This document shows positions 22,342-33,835 of a DNA stretch of 64,000 bases, one piece after another (position 1 is the stretch's first letter; the number at the start of each line of letters is the position of its first letter). The stretch spans positions 13,020,763 to 13,084,762 of the forward strand of contig CM063506.1 of the NCBI GenBank assembly GCA_032207245.1, given 5' to 3'. The position numbers and the translations under genes were made by a program. The notes under the pieces were generated by a model. It saw only the letters and a program-made list of their open reading frames with translations, made no database searches and was not told the DNA's origin. This stretch comes from Pardosa pseudoannulata (taxonomy: Eukaryota; Arthropoda; Arachnida; Araneae; Lycosidae).

Positions 22342-24130
22342 ATACAACTCATTTATTACGAGCTCTGATTGAACAAGAGCCCTAATTTTTACGAGGAAAT
22401 AGTAAATACTAAATTGTTACAATGTTAAGTCTATGGAAGCATAACTTCCTTCTAAAGATTAAACTCCAGTTATAGCGAGCAAGATTATCTTTCTGAACTA
22501 CAAAAGGGAAATTTTATTTCTATAATACAGTACACCTCATCAGGACCGTAGCCAGAAATTGTGTTTGGAGGGGGACAAGGGGAAAGACATTGTTTTTTGG
22601 GAATGATACTGTAGTAAAACTACAAGTTTTTCTATGCATATATACCACTAATAAGTAACATAACATTTGGTTTTAAAATAACAAAAGGATTAAAAAAGGA
22701 TATAATAAACAAATTTAAAGCTTAGAATGAGTAATGATATATCTGCCCGCACAATGAAATAAATAGTAAAATTAACATGAAAACAGTTTTTACATTTTTT
22801 CGTTTAAATTTCTCTCTCATCTACCTAAATACCAAAATCTAGTCTAATGTAATAATTTGAAGCTATTTTAGAAGATAGAATCTGCTCAAAATACTCACCA
22901 TGGAGCACACTAGATGATATACAATATATTATGGAAAATGATTTTGAGACGAATAACTATAGGGGATGGGGGTGGATCCGCAAGACATTTATAGCCTAAG
23001 CGGTCTCTTTTTGAGAACATTATTGTCTATGCATAGTTAGGCAGATGACACACACACGTGGTCAATTTTCTTTTCTCAAAACAGTCTTCTAGAATTTTGG
23101 AATTTCGGGGAGGGACTGGTCCCCTAAATCCCCTTTCCCTGCCTACGGCCTTGCACCTCATTTAAAATGAACCTTGATTGAAAAGGAGCTCAAATTCAAC
23201 AAGGAAATGATAAATACTTAATTGTTACAATGTTAGATCTATGGGAGCAAAACTTGCATTTTAACGAGTGAACTTCGGTTATAGCGAACGAAATGATATT
23301 TCTTAATCTTTCTACAATATTGAATCTATTTTTAGAATCCAGCACAATTCACCAATAACGAGCTCTGATTTCAAGAGATCGAATTTAACAATTAACAATA
23401 CTTGATTGTTATAACATTAAGTATATGGGAGCCTAACTTGCTTTTAACGAGCAAATCCGGTTATAATGAGAAATACTTTAGGGATTCATAAAATGTCTAC
23501 TGATTTCTACCTTCTCGCATAATCCTTTCTTGAAAAAAATCCTTTAACATTCTGAAGCTAATTGACATTAAGGCAATTTACCGAGGAAGAAGAAAAAGAA
23601 GTAGATGAAATTAAAAAATGACAAATGGGTACAGAAAAATTTTAAAATTATCTATTTGTTGATGTTAATGTTATCACTTCCGAGACATCTACTCCCGAGG
23701 ATATTGTAGCAAATATATTAGCAATGTTATTGCAGAAATTCAAGCTAAAACAGGTTAAAAAATAACGAAAGAGACTATGACAACGACAAATGTGAAGAAT
23801 CTCAAGCTGAACTCCAAATGCAATGTCTTTGTAAGCAGAAAACTTCGAACTTTTTTCGAAGATATTGGCACAAATGACCATATTTTTTGGATTATGAATT
23901 ATATCCGAAAAACAATAATGCAAGAAAGAAGCAATAAGAGATTTCGAAGAAAATTAACTAACTTCTTTTGTACTGTATAGGATAAAAAGTATACTAAATA
24001 CTCATATATAATGTAGTAAGCATGTATGATTTTTCATGATTTTTTGATGCTTCCGTTTTTTATGAGAACTCAGGTATAACGTGCAAATATCGTGGTTATT
24101 TTGCTCCCGTTATAAGCAAATTTGATTGTA
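22342..24130 (+). mobile_element. Tigger/pogo-like element with tandemly repeated left end
   Basis: The left side consists of three tandem units of about 185-195 bp (starting near 22342, 22525 and 23339). Each carries an ACAACTCATTTATTACGAGC-like start, a TTGTTACAATGTTAAG block, a GGGAGCATAACTTGC block and a GGTTATAACGAGC block. Such TATAACGAG sequence typifies pogo/Tigger termini as recalled. The region 23590-23980 keeps the C-terminal tail of a Tigger-type transposase in shifted frames: TSETSTPEDIVANIL, then LRTFFEDIGTNDHI and KLTNFFCTV before a stop. The right side near 24060-24125 repeats GTTATAACG-type sequence inverted. The catalytic domain is missing. A hAT-type MITE interrupts the second unit. 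Confidence 0.75.
22541..23153. mobile_element. hAT-type MITE nested in the Tigger element
   Basis: The 613-bp insertion is bounded by the exact 8-bp target duplication CACCTCAT (22533-22540 and 23154-23161), and the Tigger unit resumes correctly after it. The ends form imperfect terminal inverted repeats, CAGGACCGTAGCCAG and CAAGGCCGTAGGCAG, followed by a G-rich stretch on the left and a C-rich one on the right. An 8-bp duplication and CAG-type ends fit the hAT superfamily. No transposase is encoded. Confidence 0.85.
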
Positions 24131-25559
24131 AATAAAATAAATCATTGGTTTTATATAATAATTATTAGACTCCTAAACGTTCATAAAGGGATAATTGGTT
24201 ACTTTCCTGAAGAAACTTGGGATGTTTCTGTTTTCTTTTCAGAAAGTTAACATTTAAAATAGTTTTTTTTTAGCTAAACGACTGAGCCTACTTTAACTTA
24301 GTTGTCGCTAGACTTACGAAGTTCCAAAGTAACCTAATAAAAAATACTGTGAACTACTGTAAAAAAAGGGAACAATGTTAGGAACTTTTCTCATTTTTTT
24401 ATTATTAAATATGAATTAAATTCTTATAAGAAAGAAGAGAGAGAAATTGGAGTACGCATAAACAAAAAATTAAAGTGTCGTTAGTTATAAATAGAACTTT
24501 TTTGTAGGAGACTTATCCCCTTTAATAAGTAAAAAGGCACTCTTATGGATAATTAACAAGATTTTAATGTTAGGCGATTACATGTTGGATATGAAATGTT
24601 CATCAGTCAATCTATTTTTGACTCTGTACTGTATATCTCCAACATACTTTTAATTCCGTACTGTAAAAAGAAATCGCATGCAATTGTATAAAGTGACTAA
24701 CTTCACTCATAGACAAACCTGGAACAGAAATGGGTGTATTATTTATTCGAATAGGAGATGAAATATATTTAGAGCTTAAAAAGATTTTTTAAAGGATTTT
24801 TTAGCTTAGTATAAAAAATACAGGTTAGTCAACCTAAGCATGGTACTAAAATTTACTGAAAATTTCCCTGCGCAATATTAGTAGCTTCCGATCGACAGTT
24901 TGAAATATCTATTCTACGGTATGGAATAAGAAAACACTTGAGGAAAATGGTTTTTCAACCTTGTATATAGAATTTGAAATGCACTGATAAATAAAGTGTT
25001 AACATCTTTGTAATGATAATATCAAATAACAGCAGAAAATTTAGCTATGAAAATTTAATACTGTTATTTAAAATTAAAAACAACTATAATTATATATTGC
25101 CAATAAAACTAAAACTTTTAGCTTTTTTTGTAAGTGCTTTAAAAATATTTTTTGTGTTAATTCTACTTAAAAGAGCATATATTTCACTCGAAATTCAATA
25201 TTTAGTAATGATATATATGTGCAAAGACAATAAAAACTTATTTTTTAAAAAGAAGCGATTTGTAAAAATAAGAACGAAAACCGTAAACAATTTAGAATCC
25301 ACCTACAGACCTAATTCAACTAACATATATATTGTTTTCTATTTATATTTTTTGTGAAAAATAAAATATTTCCTCCTTTTCTTATAGGATACGAAATCAT
25401 TTATCCATTTACGCAAGCTTTAAGTGATAAAATGAAATTCTGTAATCCTTATTTTCTATCATTTTCGCAATACTTTCGTCTCGGCTTCTATTTTTCTTTT
25501 GTGTGACTCGGAGGATGGTGAGAAAGAAAGGTATCTGCTCAGAAAATCCTTTGTGAGTT
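24131..25559. other. AT-rich block, no gene seen
   Basis: A 114-codon AT-driven open frame at 25013-25357 is low-complexity (Ile, Lys, Asn, Tyr, Phe) without family features and is not called as a gene. Confidence 0.5.
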
Positions 25560-25700
25560 ATTCCGGAGCAAAGTTCTCTAGAAATCCTGGAAGAGGGACA
25601 GAAAGGGGGAGAATTGTCCATTTCGAATCGTATTCGGGTTTTTCTTTTATTGCCGCAATCAATCCTGATTTAGAGGAATGACAGAAAAGATCCCACAGGA
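25560..25700. other. Segment homologous to 21640-21740
   Basis: TGTCCATTTCGAATCGTATTC, TCTTTTATTGCCGC and TCCTGATTTAGAGGA match the 21.6 kb block in the same order and orientation. This is either an old dispersed repeat or a duplicated non-coding segment. Confidence 0.4.
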
Positions 25701-25900
25701 GCGCCACTGAAATGTCTGCTTGAAAGGGGACAACTGTTGATAGAGCTGGGAAAGGTGTTCTATTTTATGACTCAAATCTATACAAGTATTTCATTGTTTT
25801 TCTTTACTCACACAGGGTATGTATTCCATTTTGTTACAGTATACTCTGAATATCAACATGAATGTGTCTAGCTGTCATTTATGCTTAAATGCATATATGT

Positions 25901-26066
25901 GGTTTTGGTGTGCTACTGTTTACTTTTTACTACAAGAGAGCTAATTAGTGCAATACCTTCTGATTAACGCCACTGCCGAAAGGCTACAAACATTCATGCC
26001 ACAATGGGATTTGCATCCTCGAACTCCGGTACCGTAGAGCAGCACCCTACCCATTCGCCCATCATT
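25901..26066 (-). repeat. tRNA-derived SINE, copy 1
   Basis: Read on the minus strand it starts with a tRNA-like head (ATGGGCGAATGGGTAGGG as box A region, GAGTTCGAGGATGCAAATCC as box B region). It continues through CCTTTCGGCAGTGGCG and ends near CTGTTTACTTTTTAC / AGTAGCACACC. It pairs head-to-tail with another copy 54 bp away. Decayed. Confidence 0.6.
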
Positions 26067-26119
26067 CATTTAAATGCATCTATGACTGACCATCAAATGT
26101 ATAAATGTTAGTAGGTTGA

Positions 26120-26282
26120 GAGCACTACTGTCTACTTTTTGCAGCACGAGGGCTAATGAGACCGGGACCTACTGCTTAAAGCCGATTCCGAAAGGCCACG
26201 AATATCCATGCCACAGTGGGACTCGAACACTCGAACCCCGGTTTCGACGGTCAATGCCTGACCATTCGGTCATCGTTCCGCC
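26120..26282 (-). repeat. tRNA-derived SINE, copy 2
   Basis: Minus strand: GATGACCGAATGGTCAGGC (box A region), GGGGTTCGAGTGTTCGAGTC (box B region), then CATGGATATTCGTGGCCTTT and GGTCCCGGTCTCATTAGCCC. The same order occurs in copies at 35.7, 40.3 and 51.5 kb. Confidence 0.68.
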
Positions 26283-26325
26283 AAATGTATAAAGCAAACC
26301 AGAAATTGTGACAACTGCCTCCATT

Positions 26326-26975
26326 ATTTTACGGAGTTTTCGACGAGAAAATTAACTGGGAAAACTCCGTAAAATATTTAGGTGTAACTTTAGATAAAAA
26401 AAACTAACCTGGCGTCCTCACATAACGGATATTAAAAATAAAATGATAGGAAAATTAGAAAACTTAAAAATGCTTTTTAATAGTAAACACTTAAATTTTA
26501 AAAACAAAATTCTCTTATATAAAACAATAGTTCTACCAACCGCTCTTTACTCAGCCCCGGTCTGGTCGTTTGCCGCGAAATCTAATTTGAAATTAATAGA
26601 AACAATACAGAATAAATTCTTGAGGCGTATTAGAGGCGCACATCGATACTTGTCAAACGGAGTAATAAGATGCGACTTTAATATTTTAACTTTCAAACAA
26701 TATTGTGTAAGATCATCTAATAGTTTTTATAATAAAATAACTAGTCTACGCAATGAAATAATTGCATAACTCCCAGATTATGATTATAATAACCCGAGTA
26801 ACTCTAAGCGGCCACGTGCCGCAATGCTTTACTGACAATAGATTCTCTACCTTAATTACCCTATTAGCTCTTATTTCATCCCCTGTCCCTCTCGTTATAT
26901 GTTGTCCCGTAAAGTGATGTGTTGTATTAAAAAAATAAAGAAAAAAAATAAAATAAAAAATTAAAAAAAAATATG
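26326..26975 (+). pseudogene. Jockey-clade non-LTR retrotransposon, 3' end
   Basis: The plus-strand frame from about 26357 reads NSVKYLGVTLDKK, has an extra A in an A-run at about 26395-26403 that shifts the frame, then continues LTWRPHI, ILLYKTIVLPTALYSAPVWS and QNKFLRRIRGAHRYLSN to a stop at 26767-26769. This is the region after the catalytic part of Jockey-type reverse transcriptases (KYLGVTLD, LLYKT, YAAPVW, QNKFLR). A 3' UTR and an A-rich tail (about 26927-26970) follow. The copy is 5'-truncated. Its first 16 bases have an inverted copy upstream, suggesting a snap-back or 5' inversion during insertion. There is no catalytic FADD box in the window. Confidence 0.88.
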
Positions 26976-27263
26976 TGTATTTTTATTATTATGGAGCAGA
27001 ATATTGTACCTAACTATGTTTGATATTTAATATTTGACCGTAAGACTCCATCTAGTGTTTCGCATCGTGTATGCTAACCACAACTTTCTTTTCAGGGTGT
27101 TAATCAGATATTGTTGTATCTTTACAGGTAGTTACAACTTAAGTCACAGCTCTCACAAATTTCTCCCTACCCACCTTTTAATAATGAGCACCTCTAAATT
27201 ACTCCTTTTATAAATTTTTAAACTTAATAGTGACTTACAGTTTTTACCCTGCTTACTGTTTAC

Positions 27264-27335
27264 CTTTAGAATCGGGGATAAAGCCGTCTGGCTAAGGAGC
27301 CCCATAACTGTCCGTTTATAAACAACTGCTTCCAT
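27264..27335 (-). CDS. Weak candidate alternative first exon of the kinase gene
   Basis: On the minus strand an ATG in a good context (ATCAAGATGG) opens a 24-codon frame starting MEAVVYKRTVMGLLSQTALS and running to the donor AAG/GTAAAC at 27264, in phase 0. That phase matches the glycine-loop exon start. An in-frame TGA lies 15 bases upstream of the ATG. The segment is GC-richer than its flanks. Against it, the peptide resembles nothing I know from CDK14 relatives and the sequence could be part of a dispersed repeat. It is reported only as a splice-compatible possibility. Confidence 0.18.
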
Positions 27336-27766
27336 CTTGATGTGCCTTCAAAATTATATCTGATAGATAATGTTTCTAAGAATATTTTTTAAACTACTGT
27401 TTACATATAAATTAAAAAGGCAATTTATTACCAGAAAATCTATGCCTTCTGAATAAAGTCTTATTAAGTTATACCTTATAAGATTGATATTTTAAGATTA
27501 TGCTGATACATCATCCTTGTAGGAAATGAAATTCCCTCTATCGATTTTTTTCTTTGAAATCATTGCTGAGGATAATATAATGATTTTCCGAATACCACTT
27601 CAGCTAAGGAAAGATTTCACTTTTTAATTTATCTCTAATTCCTGACCAATTTTCTGTCTTTTTTTTATCTTTTTCAAGCTATCATTCATTAACTCGAGGT
27701 TGAAAATCCAATGAAGAATGATCACAACATAATCATTTTTATATGCTTTCAGACAATATGTTGAAA

Positions 27767-28752
27767 CTAGCATGTAGCCCGTCATATGACGGGATCAGCA
27801 AAATTTTTAATTTTCCGGAATTGTAAAGTACCCTATGAGGTAGGTAATAAAATGGTTTGATTTTGGCTGAGAATTATTTGGTACATGCTCAATAATTTGA
27901 TTATCTTTACTGACCGCATGCTAGTTGCAAAATTTAATTTATCTTGTCATATTAGGGACTGCAGAGGTTTTAATATTGACAATGATTGTTTCGAGATATA
28001 TATGAAGGATGTTCAGAATTTAGAGAATTGATTGCAAACTGTGTGGTTATGTATAAAAAACAATCATACAAACGAACAAACTTCTTAATTTTTAAAGATA
28101 TATAACTTAAAAGCTAGATATTTATTAGTGCGTGAAATAGACTCCTAGACTTTTATGAAAAGAATTTGTTGTTAATACCAGTGATAAAATTTTCATTGAA
28201 ACCAAAAATAATCGATAATCAAATTTAAAATTATCCCATATGTACCTAATCTATTATTTAATCCAAATATAAAAGAAAATTATTTACGTTAATATCTAAG
28301 TTCAGGGATAAAACGTATGAAAATAATGCGGACGATATTTAAATAATTTAAAATAAGAAATGATTTAATGAGATAGTTAAAGGAATGACGTCATAATTCT
28401 AGAAAAAAAGGTTATTTTCATCTGTTTATAATGTGATAAATTGATAAATTTAATCGCCGGGGGAAAATAGGGCTTGAAATAATGATATTAAACTCTCGAA
28501 AAGGGGAGAAGGGGTGGAATTTGAACGTTTTAAAGACTATAGTGTTGTTTGCTGTGATATGAAGCATATTTATACCAATTTATTTTAGAATCGGATCGAT
28601 AATTTAGGAGAAGATAAACTTTACTCAATTTGAATTTTGCTAACCCTAACTCATCAAGAATCCAATGGATGCCTCTATCCATTCCAGGTCCAACCGCTTC
28701 ATAAATTCAAGGACAGACGGAGAGATAACTTAGGCTATTATTATATAAGGGA
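27767..28752 (-). mobile_element. Full-length non-autonomous Helitron (986 bp)
   Basis: Read on the minus strand it begins TCCCTTATATAATAATAGCC after a host A. It ends with the hairpin CCCGTCATATGACGGG, CTACATG and CTAG, followed by a host T. 5' TC, 3' CTRR, a hairpin just before the 3' end, A/T insertion and no target duplication are the defining Helitron features. There is no Rep/helicase coding. Body blocks match the copies at 8.7, 36, 42.3, 45.3 and 46.7 kb. It carries the internal palindrome ATGACGTCAT. Confidence 0.9.
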
Positions 28753-29989
28753 TAGATAAAACATAAATATTTTGCTTCTTAATTAAAAATTTCCGAATAG
28801 CTTTTGAAGATTTGAATACAATGTTCACCTTTTTTGAAGAAAAGTCGTAAAGTTACCCCCAATTTTTCATTGAACCATGGGAGTTAGCTAACTTCTCCGT
28901 TAAATTGCTGCTTAGATTTATCTCAGCTACTGGTTTCTTTGAGACTTAATTGTTAATTTCCTTAACTTATTGCTGGGACTCTTTGCTCCAGCTATTGGTT
29001 TTTTTCAGTACAATAGCCCTTGGGACGCAGTGCTGGTGCTCTTACCAGCCGCCCCAACTGAAATCTAAATCTAAATCCAACCCTCAAATTTTAATTCCAT
29101 CATTCTTTTTATTAAACTTTTACGGGAACTTCAAGTATTTTGTTTAATACTTTATACGCACATTTATAAGGTAATATTTTTTATGTTGATCATCGATAGT
29201 AAGTGAAAAACTTTGTTAAGTCTCGAAAACAAATTAGTTTATGATAATTCTCAAAATATATTTCCCTTTTGATATTATGTCATTTTTCATACACTTCAGA
29301 CAAAATTGTAATATAATAATTCTTTTAATTATGAACTCATTTTACAAAAATGTGGGAATTTAAAAGGTCATCTTCAAAAGAAGGTAAACACTAACATGCT
29401 TGGACAGAATTGAAAATATTTCCTATGGTTTGAGGACTGCAGCGATTTCTTGTAGGGTATACTTGAGCAGATCCATTTTAATTTGTCAATTTAAAGTCAT
29501 AATGCTATTCCTGATGTCAACTCAAAATTATTCGATTATTTAAAAAAAATTAAGAAATTTAAGATATTTCAAATATTTAGAATAAGTCAATGGCATATTT
29601 CTTCTGTACAAACATTGTAAAATATGGGTTTATTTGAATCACCGTGGAAGAAGTAACTAAACTAACTTTCACAATCTCGGCTACCCCTCTTCGGGGCTCG
29701 AAGCCACTAAGCCGGCAGATTGGAGCGAACTCTCTACATCACTTAGCTAGAATACAGACAAGTGGTTAGGCTTAGAAGCCTAACAAAACTTGTAATGCAT
29801 TAAAAGTCACAAAAACATTACAACTGGAGAACAGTATAAAATTTACATAACAAACTTTGCATTAAACATTTTTACAATACCAATACAATTTTTACAACAC
29901 AATTAAAAACCAATATTCAAATGTCGGAAATAGATTGTACAACGCAGTAACGAAACCATTAAACGCAAATAAACAATTGAGTACAATTG
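28753..29989. other. AT-rich block, no gene seen
   Basis: A GC-richer patch at 29690-29735 (CTCGGCTACCCCTCTTCGGGGCTCG) contains the stem CCCCTCTTCGGGG and a TAGCCGAGATT motif also found at about 58105. Otherwise nothing is recognised. Confidence 0.45.
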
Positions 29990-29994
29990 TACTG

Positions 29995-30100
29995 AAAACA
30001 AAACTCTCATTTTAAATCAAATGTAAAATAAAATATTAATAGTTATAATTTTACTTCATAAAAACGAAAAGAAATGAAAGAATAATAAGTATTAAGTAAG
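29995..30100. repeat. Dispersed copy of the 37-39 kb repeat unit
   Basis: CTCTCATTTTAAATCAAATG, AAATAAAATATTAATAG and TTTTACTTCATAAAAACGAA match the units at 38100 and 38580 in the same order. Confidence 0.6.
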
Positions 30101-30571
30101 TTATCTATGTCATGCAATTTATTTAAATGGTATTTACTTTTGTCAACCCTTCTAAAATAATCCAATAGTGTTTCACTTGTTCTACAACTAACACATTGTG
30201 TGCGGGTACATTTTACAGCGGAATTGATACAGGAGAGTTGATCTTCCCATTTCCGGCTAATTTTGAAAGCGTTAAAGTAGTTACATTTCACAAAGGGGAT
30301 GGCAAACTAAAAAAATAAGGATAATTCTTGGTTTTATTCTTTGCAATTTCAAGTACATATCAAATTTATTTTCATAACCGTGACTGTTTTGCTAAAGGCA
30401 TCTTGAGAAAAATTTTATATCAAATCCTTGTGCTGGACAGAAAAGATAAAAAAAAACTGACAGTTTTCTACTTTTGGGTTTCTGACACAAAAGTTTACTG
30501 TCGTTACAGGCATGTAATCAAAATTCTTGCATCTTCCTTTCCTTGTAAGTTGTACCTATTTCTTAACACCT

Positions 30572-30670
30572 TGTGTGGTGGTACATTTCGCAGCGGAATT
30601 GTACCGGGAGTGGGCGTTTTGCGCGTAAATTTAGTTATTCAGTTAAATCTCAATAGATCGAAAATTATTT
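30572..30670. mobile_element. piggyBac-like terminus
   Basis: CTTAACACCTTGTGTGGTGG begins with TTAA and continues with TACATTTCGCAGCGGAATTG. A related sequence, AACACATTGTGTGCGGGTAC and TACAGCGGAATTGATAC, lies at 30188-30232. The layout resembles the end at 7214 (TTAACACTTG, GGGTATATTTCACCG). The opposite end is uncertain. Confidence 0.4.
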
Positions 30671-31015
30671 AATTTTTTAACCAACTTTTCGTATTTTATA
30701 TTGAAATATATATACAAATATATAAATAGAAATATATAAATAACAACCATAAGATTTTTGTAAGCCAAAAATATATTTTTAGTGGATAAATTTATAATAG
30801 TATCGTAAATATGAAAAATCAAATAGAAATAGTAGTATATAGTTTTAGTGATTTCCCGTTCTGTGGTTCGGCATCGACTGATGTAAAAACTAGTTTTTAT
30901 TTGTCTAAATTTTCGAGAATTCATGTAATAGACTAGAATATTCGGCTTCGTTTTCCTGTATATACCGTTTTCTTTTTTTTTGTACCCACAAACAAACCAT
31001 GTTGTTACACTAACC

Positions 31016-31125
31016 CGTACTAGTACGTGACCCGCGCTCCAGTATCAATCGTCAAAAAACGTATTAGTACGTGTAAAGTATCAATCGTCAGAAAACGTAC
31101 TAGTACGTGTTCCGCATACAATGTG
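31016..31125. mobile_element. piggyBac-like subterminal region with repeated palindromes
   Basis: Three copies of the palindrome CGTAYTAGTACG (31018, 31058 and 31095 area) alternate with two copies of AGTATCAATCGTCARAAAAC. GACCCGCGCTCCAGTA here is the reverse complement of TACTGGAGCGCGGGTC at about 53231 in the TTAA element, linking the two. Repeated subterminal palindromes are typical transposase-binding ends; the boundaries are unclear. Confidence 0.45.
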
Positions 31126-31299
31126 TTTATATAACTGAGAGAAGTGGCAATCCTCCTGCATATAGAAGAAACATATAAAAGAAATAACTGAATATTAAAT
31201 ACTAGTAGGTTTAGGTTTAGTATTATGATTTTAAATAAAAGTTAATTAAACTTTTATTTTTATAATTATTCTTAATAGCCTAAATATGACGTTTTGCCA

Positions 31300-31619
31300 T
31301 TCAACAGCTCTGTTACGTCTTGTACTTGTATTAGTGCCAGCTCTCCCTTTTCATTTATTTTTGTACTTTGCTATCCTGACAAAGTGAAGAGAGAGAGACT
31401 GGGAGACCAGTACGTCTGGATAGAGTGTAATATATCTCCAACGGTTCGCGGACTGCAACGATTTATCACAGTGTATGCGCCCGCGTAGATCCGTTATTCC
31501 CCTCAGCTGCCTAATACGGGGTTCGATGCACTTCCCGCTCTCTCTTTCTCTCGTAGAACGAGACCCATGCACCACACACACACACACACACACGCATTAG
31601 AAAAGTCAGCAGAGCAAGG
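31300..31619 (+). promoter_or_regulatory. Likely 5' UTR / promoter region of the plus-strand gene
   Basis: A CpG-containing, GC-richer block (ACGGTTCGCGGACTGCAACG, GTATGCGCCCGCG) with GAGAGAGAGA tracts and a short (CA)n leads into the ATG at 31620. An in-frame TAG at 31554-31556 shows that translation in this frame cannot start further upstream within the same exon. No TATA box is fixed here, although TTTATATAAC occurs at about 31126. Confidence 0.4.
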
Positions 31620-31764
31620 ATGGATCCTCCTCTAGTTCCCGAGGACGTGTTCTCCTCTAATCACCGATGTCGGAGAGAAAACGAAAATGAATGGAGGACC
31701 CCCTCCCCCCTGACAACAACAGGTGCTTCCGGAAGCGGAGGACTGGGATTAGGTCGTTATCCAG
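31620..31764 (+). CDS. First coding exon of an unrecognised plus-strand gene
   Basis: The ATG has a strong context (AAGGATGG). The frame encodes 48 residues, beginning MDPPLVPEDVFSSN and ending GSGGLGLGRYP, and runs to the donor CCAG/GTAAGA at 31764-31765, leaving one base (phase 1). The composition is Pro, Ser, Thr, Gly and Arg-rich, with codons far less AT-biased than the surroundings, as in a disordered N-terminus. I do not recognise the protein. A phase-compatible second exon is proposed at 49500-49555. The gene would run opposite to the kinase gene. Support is from start context, upstream stop, open frame, donor quality and composition together. It could still be a chance frame in a CpG-rich regulatory block. 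Confidence 0.55.
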
Positions 31765-31888
31765 GTAAGAAAAAAATGGGAAGAAAAGTATGAGAAGATG
31801 AATTCAGAAAAGAGAAGGAAGGCAATACTTATACAAGTACTCACAAACAGGAGAGAGTGTGACATTGTATACAAAATAACACTTAGGT

Positions 31889-32011
31889 GAGTTATAGAAA
31901 TTTCTTAGTTGGATTCCAGGAATAAAAAAGCGAGCTTAGCAGCTTTAAGGAAATACATAACCTTTGAAACTTAAAACTAAATTTTGAAACTATACCTTGT
32001 GATCTGATAGT
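31889..32011. repeat. Left member of a long direct repeat flanking a Helitron
   Basis: GAGTTATAGAAATTTCTTAG through CTTGTGATCTGATAGTTAT is repeated at 33058-33182 with essentially no differences by eye over about 120 bp. A divergent Helitron and a TA tract lie between the two members. Confidence 0.9.
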
Positions 32012-33025
<1,014 letters not shown>

Positions 33026-33057
33026 TATATATAGAGTTATAGAAATTTATTAGTTGG

Positions 33058-33182
33058 AGTTATAGAAATTTCTTAGTTGGATTCCAGGAATAAAAAAGCG
33101 AGCTTAGCAGCTTTAAGGAAATACATAACCTTTGAAACTTAAAACTAAATTTTGAAACTATACCTTGTGATCTGATAGTTAT
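33058..33182. repeat. Right member of the long direct repeat
   Basis: Matches 31889-32011. The join in front of it contains a short extra partial copy (GAGTTATAGAAATTTATTAG). Confidence 0.9.
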
Positions 33183-33835
33183 TCTTTTCTCCATCTTATA
33201 CCACAAATCATTTGAAAAATATTCCCATAACATTTTCGAAGCATTCAAATTTTATTATTATGCAAAACACTGTTTCGGCAACTCAACGCATATGAATCTA
33301 AACATATATGTATAATTTTGAAATTTGGTACACGTGAATTGATAAACTGACAAAAAGAATGTTGAAAAATAAAGCTAAATTTTGAAACTATACCTTTTGA
33401 TCTGATAGTTATTTTTTTCTCTATCTTATACCACAAATCATTTGAAAAAATTTCAAAAATATTTTCAAAGCATTCAAATTTTATTATTACGTAAAACACA
33501 GTTTCGGAAATTCCACTCATATGAAATCTAAACATATATGTATAATTTTGAAATTTGGTACACGTGAATTGATAAGCTGACAATAAAAATGTTGAAAAAT
33601 AAAACTAAATTTAGAAATTATACCTTTTGATCTGATAGTTATTTTTTCTTTCTCTATCTTATACCACAAATCGTTTGAGAAATTTTTCCAAAACATTTAC
33701 GAAGCATTCAAATTTTACTATTACGTAAAACAGTTTCGGCATCTCAACGCATATGAAATCTAAACATATATGTATAATTTTGAAATTTGGTACACGTGTA
33801 TACATAAGCTGACAATAAGAATGTCGAAAAATACC
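33140..33835. repeat. Tandem array of three ~230-bp units
   Basis: TTTGAAACTATACC occurs at 33151 and 33381, with a variant at 33611, exactly 230 bp apart. Each unit contains TTATACCACAAATCATTTGA, GCATTCAAATTTTA, AACATATATGTATAATTTTG and GAAATTTGGTACACGTG. Minus-strand open frames across it (WYKMEKRITIRS versus WYKIEKKITIRS) merely repeat with the unit and show no family motif. Confidence 0.93.

Noticed and set aside
30043..30291. 82-codon Cys-rich minus-strand frame (KCTRTQCVSCRTSE)
   Set aside because: It overlaps the dispersed repeat and a TTAA-type terminus; the cysteines come from the repeat sequence.
33140..33835. CRISPR array or repeated protein gene
   Set aside because: Units are 230 bp with no short-repeat/spacer structure; the frames simply repeat with the satellite and the context is eukaryotic.
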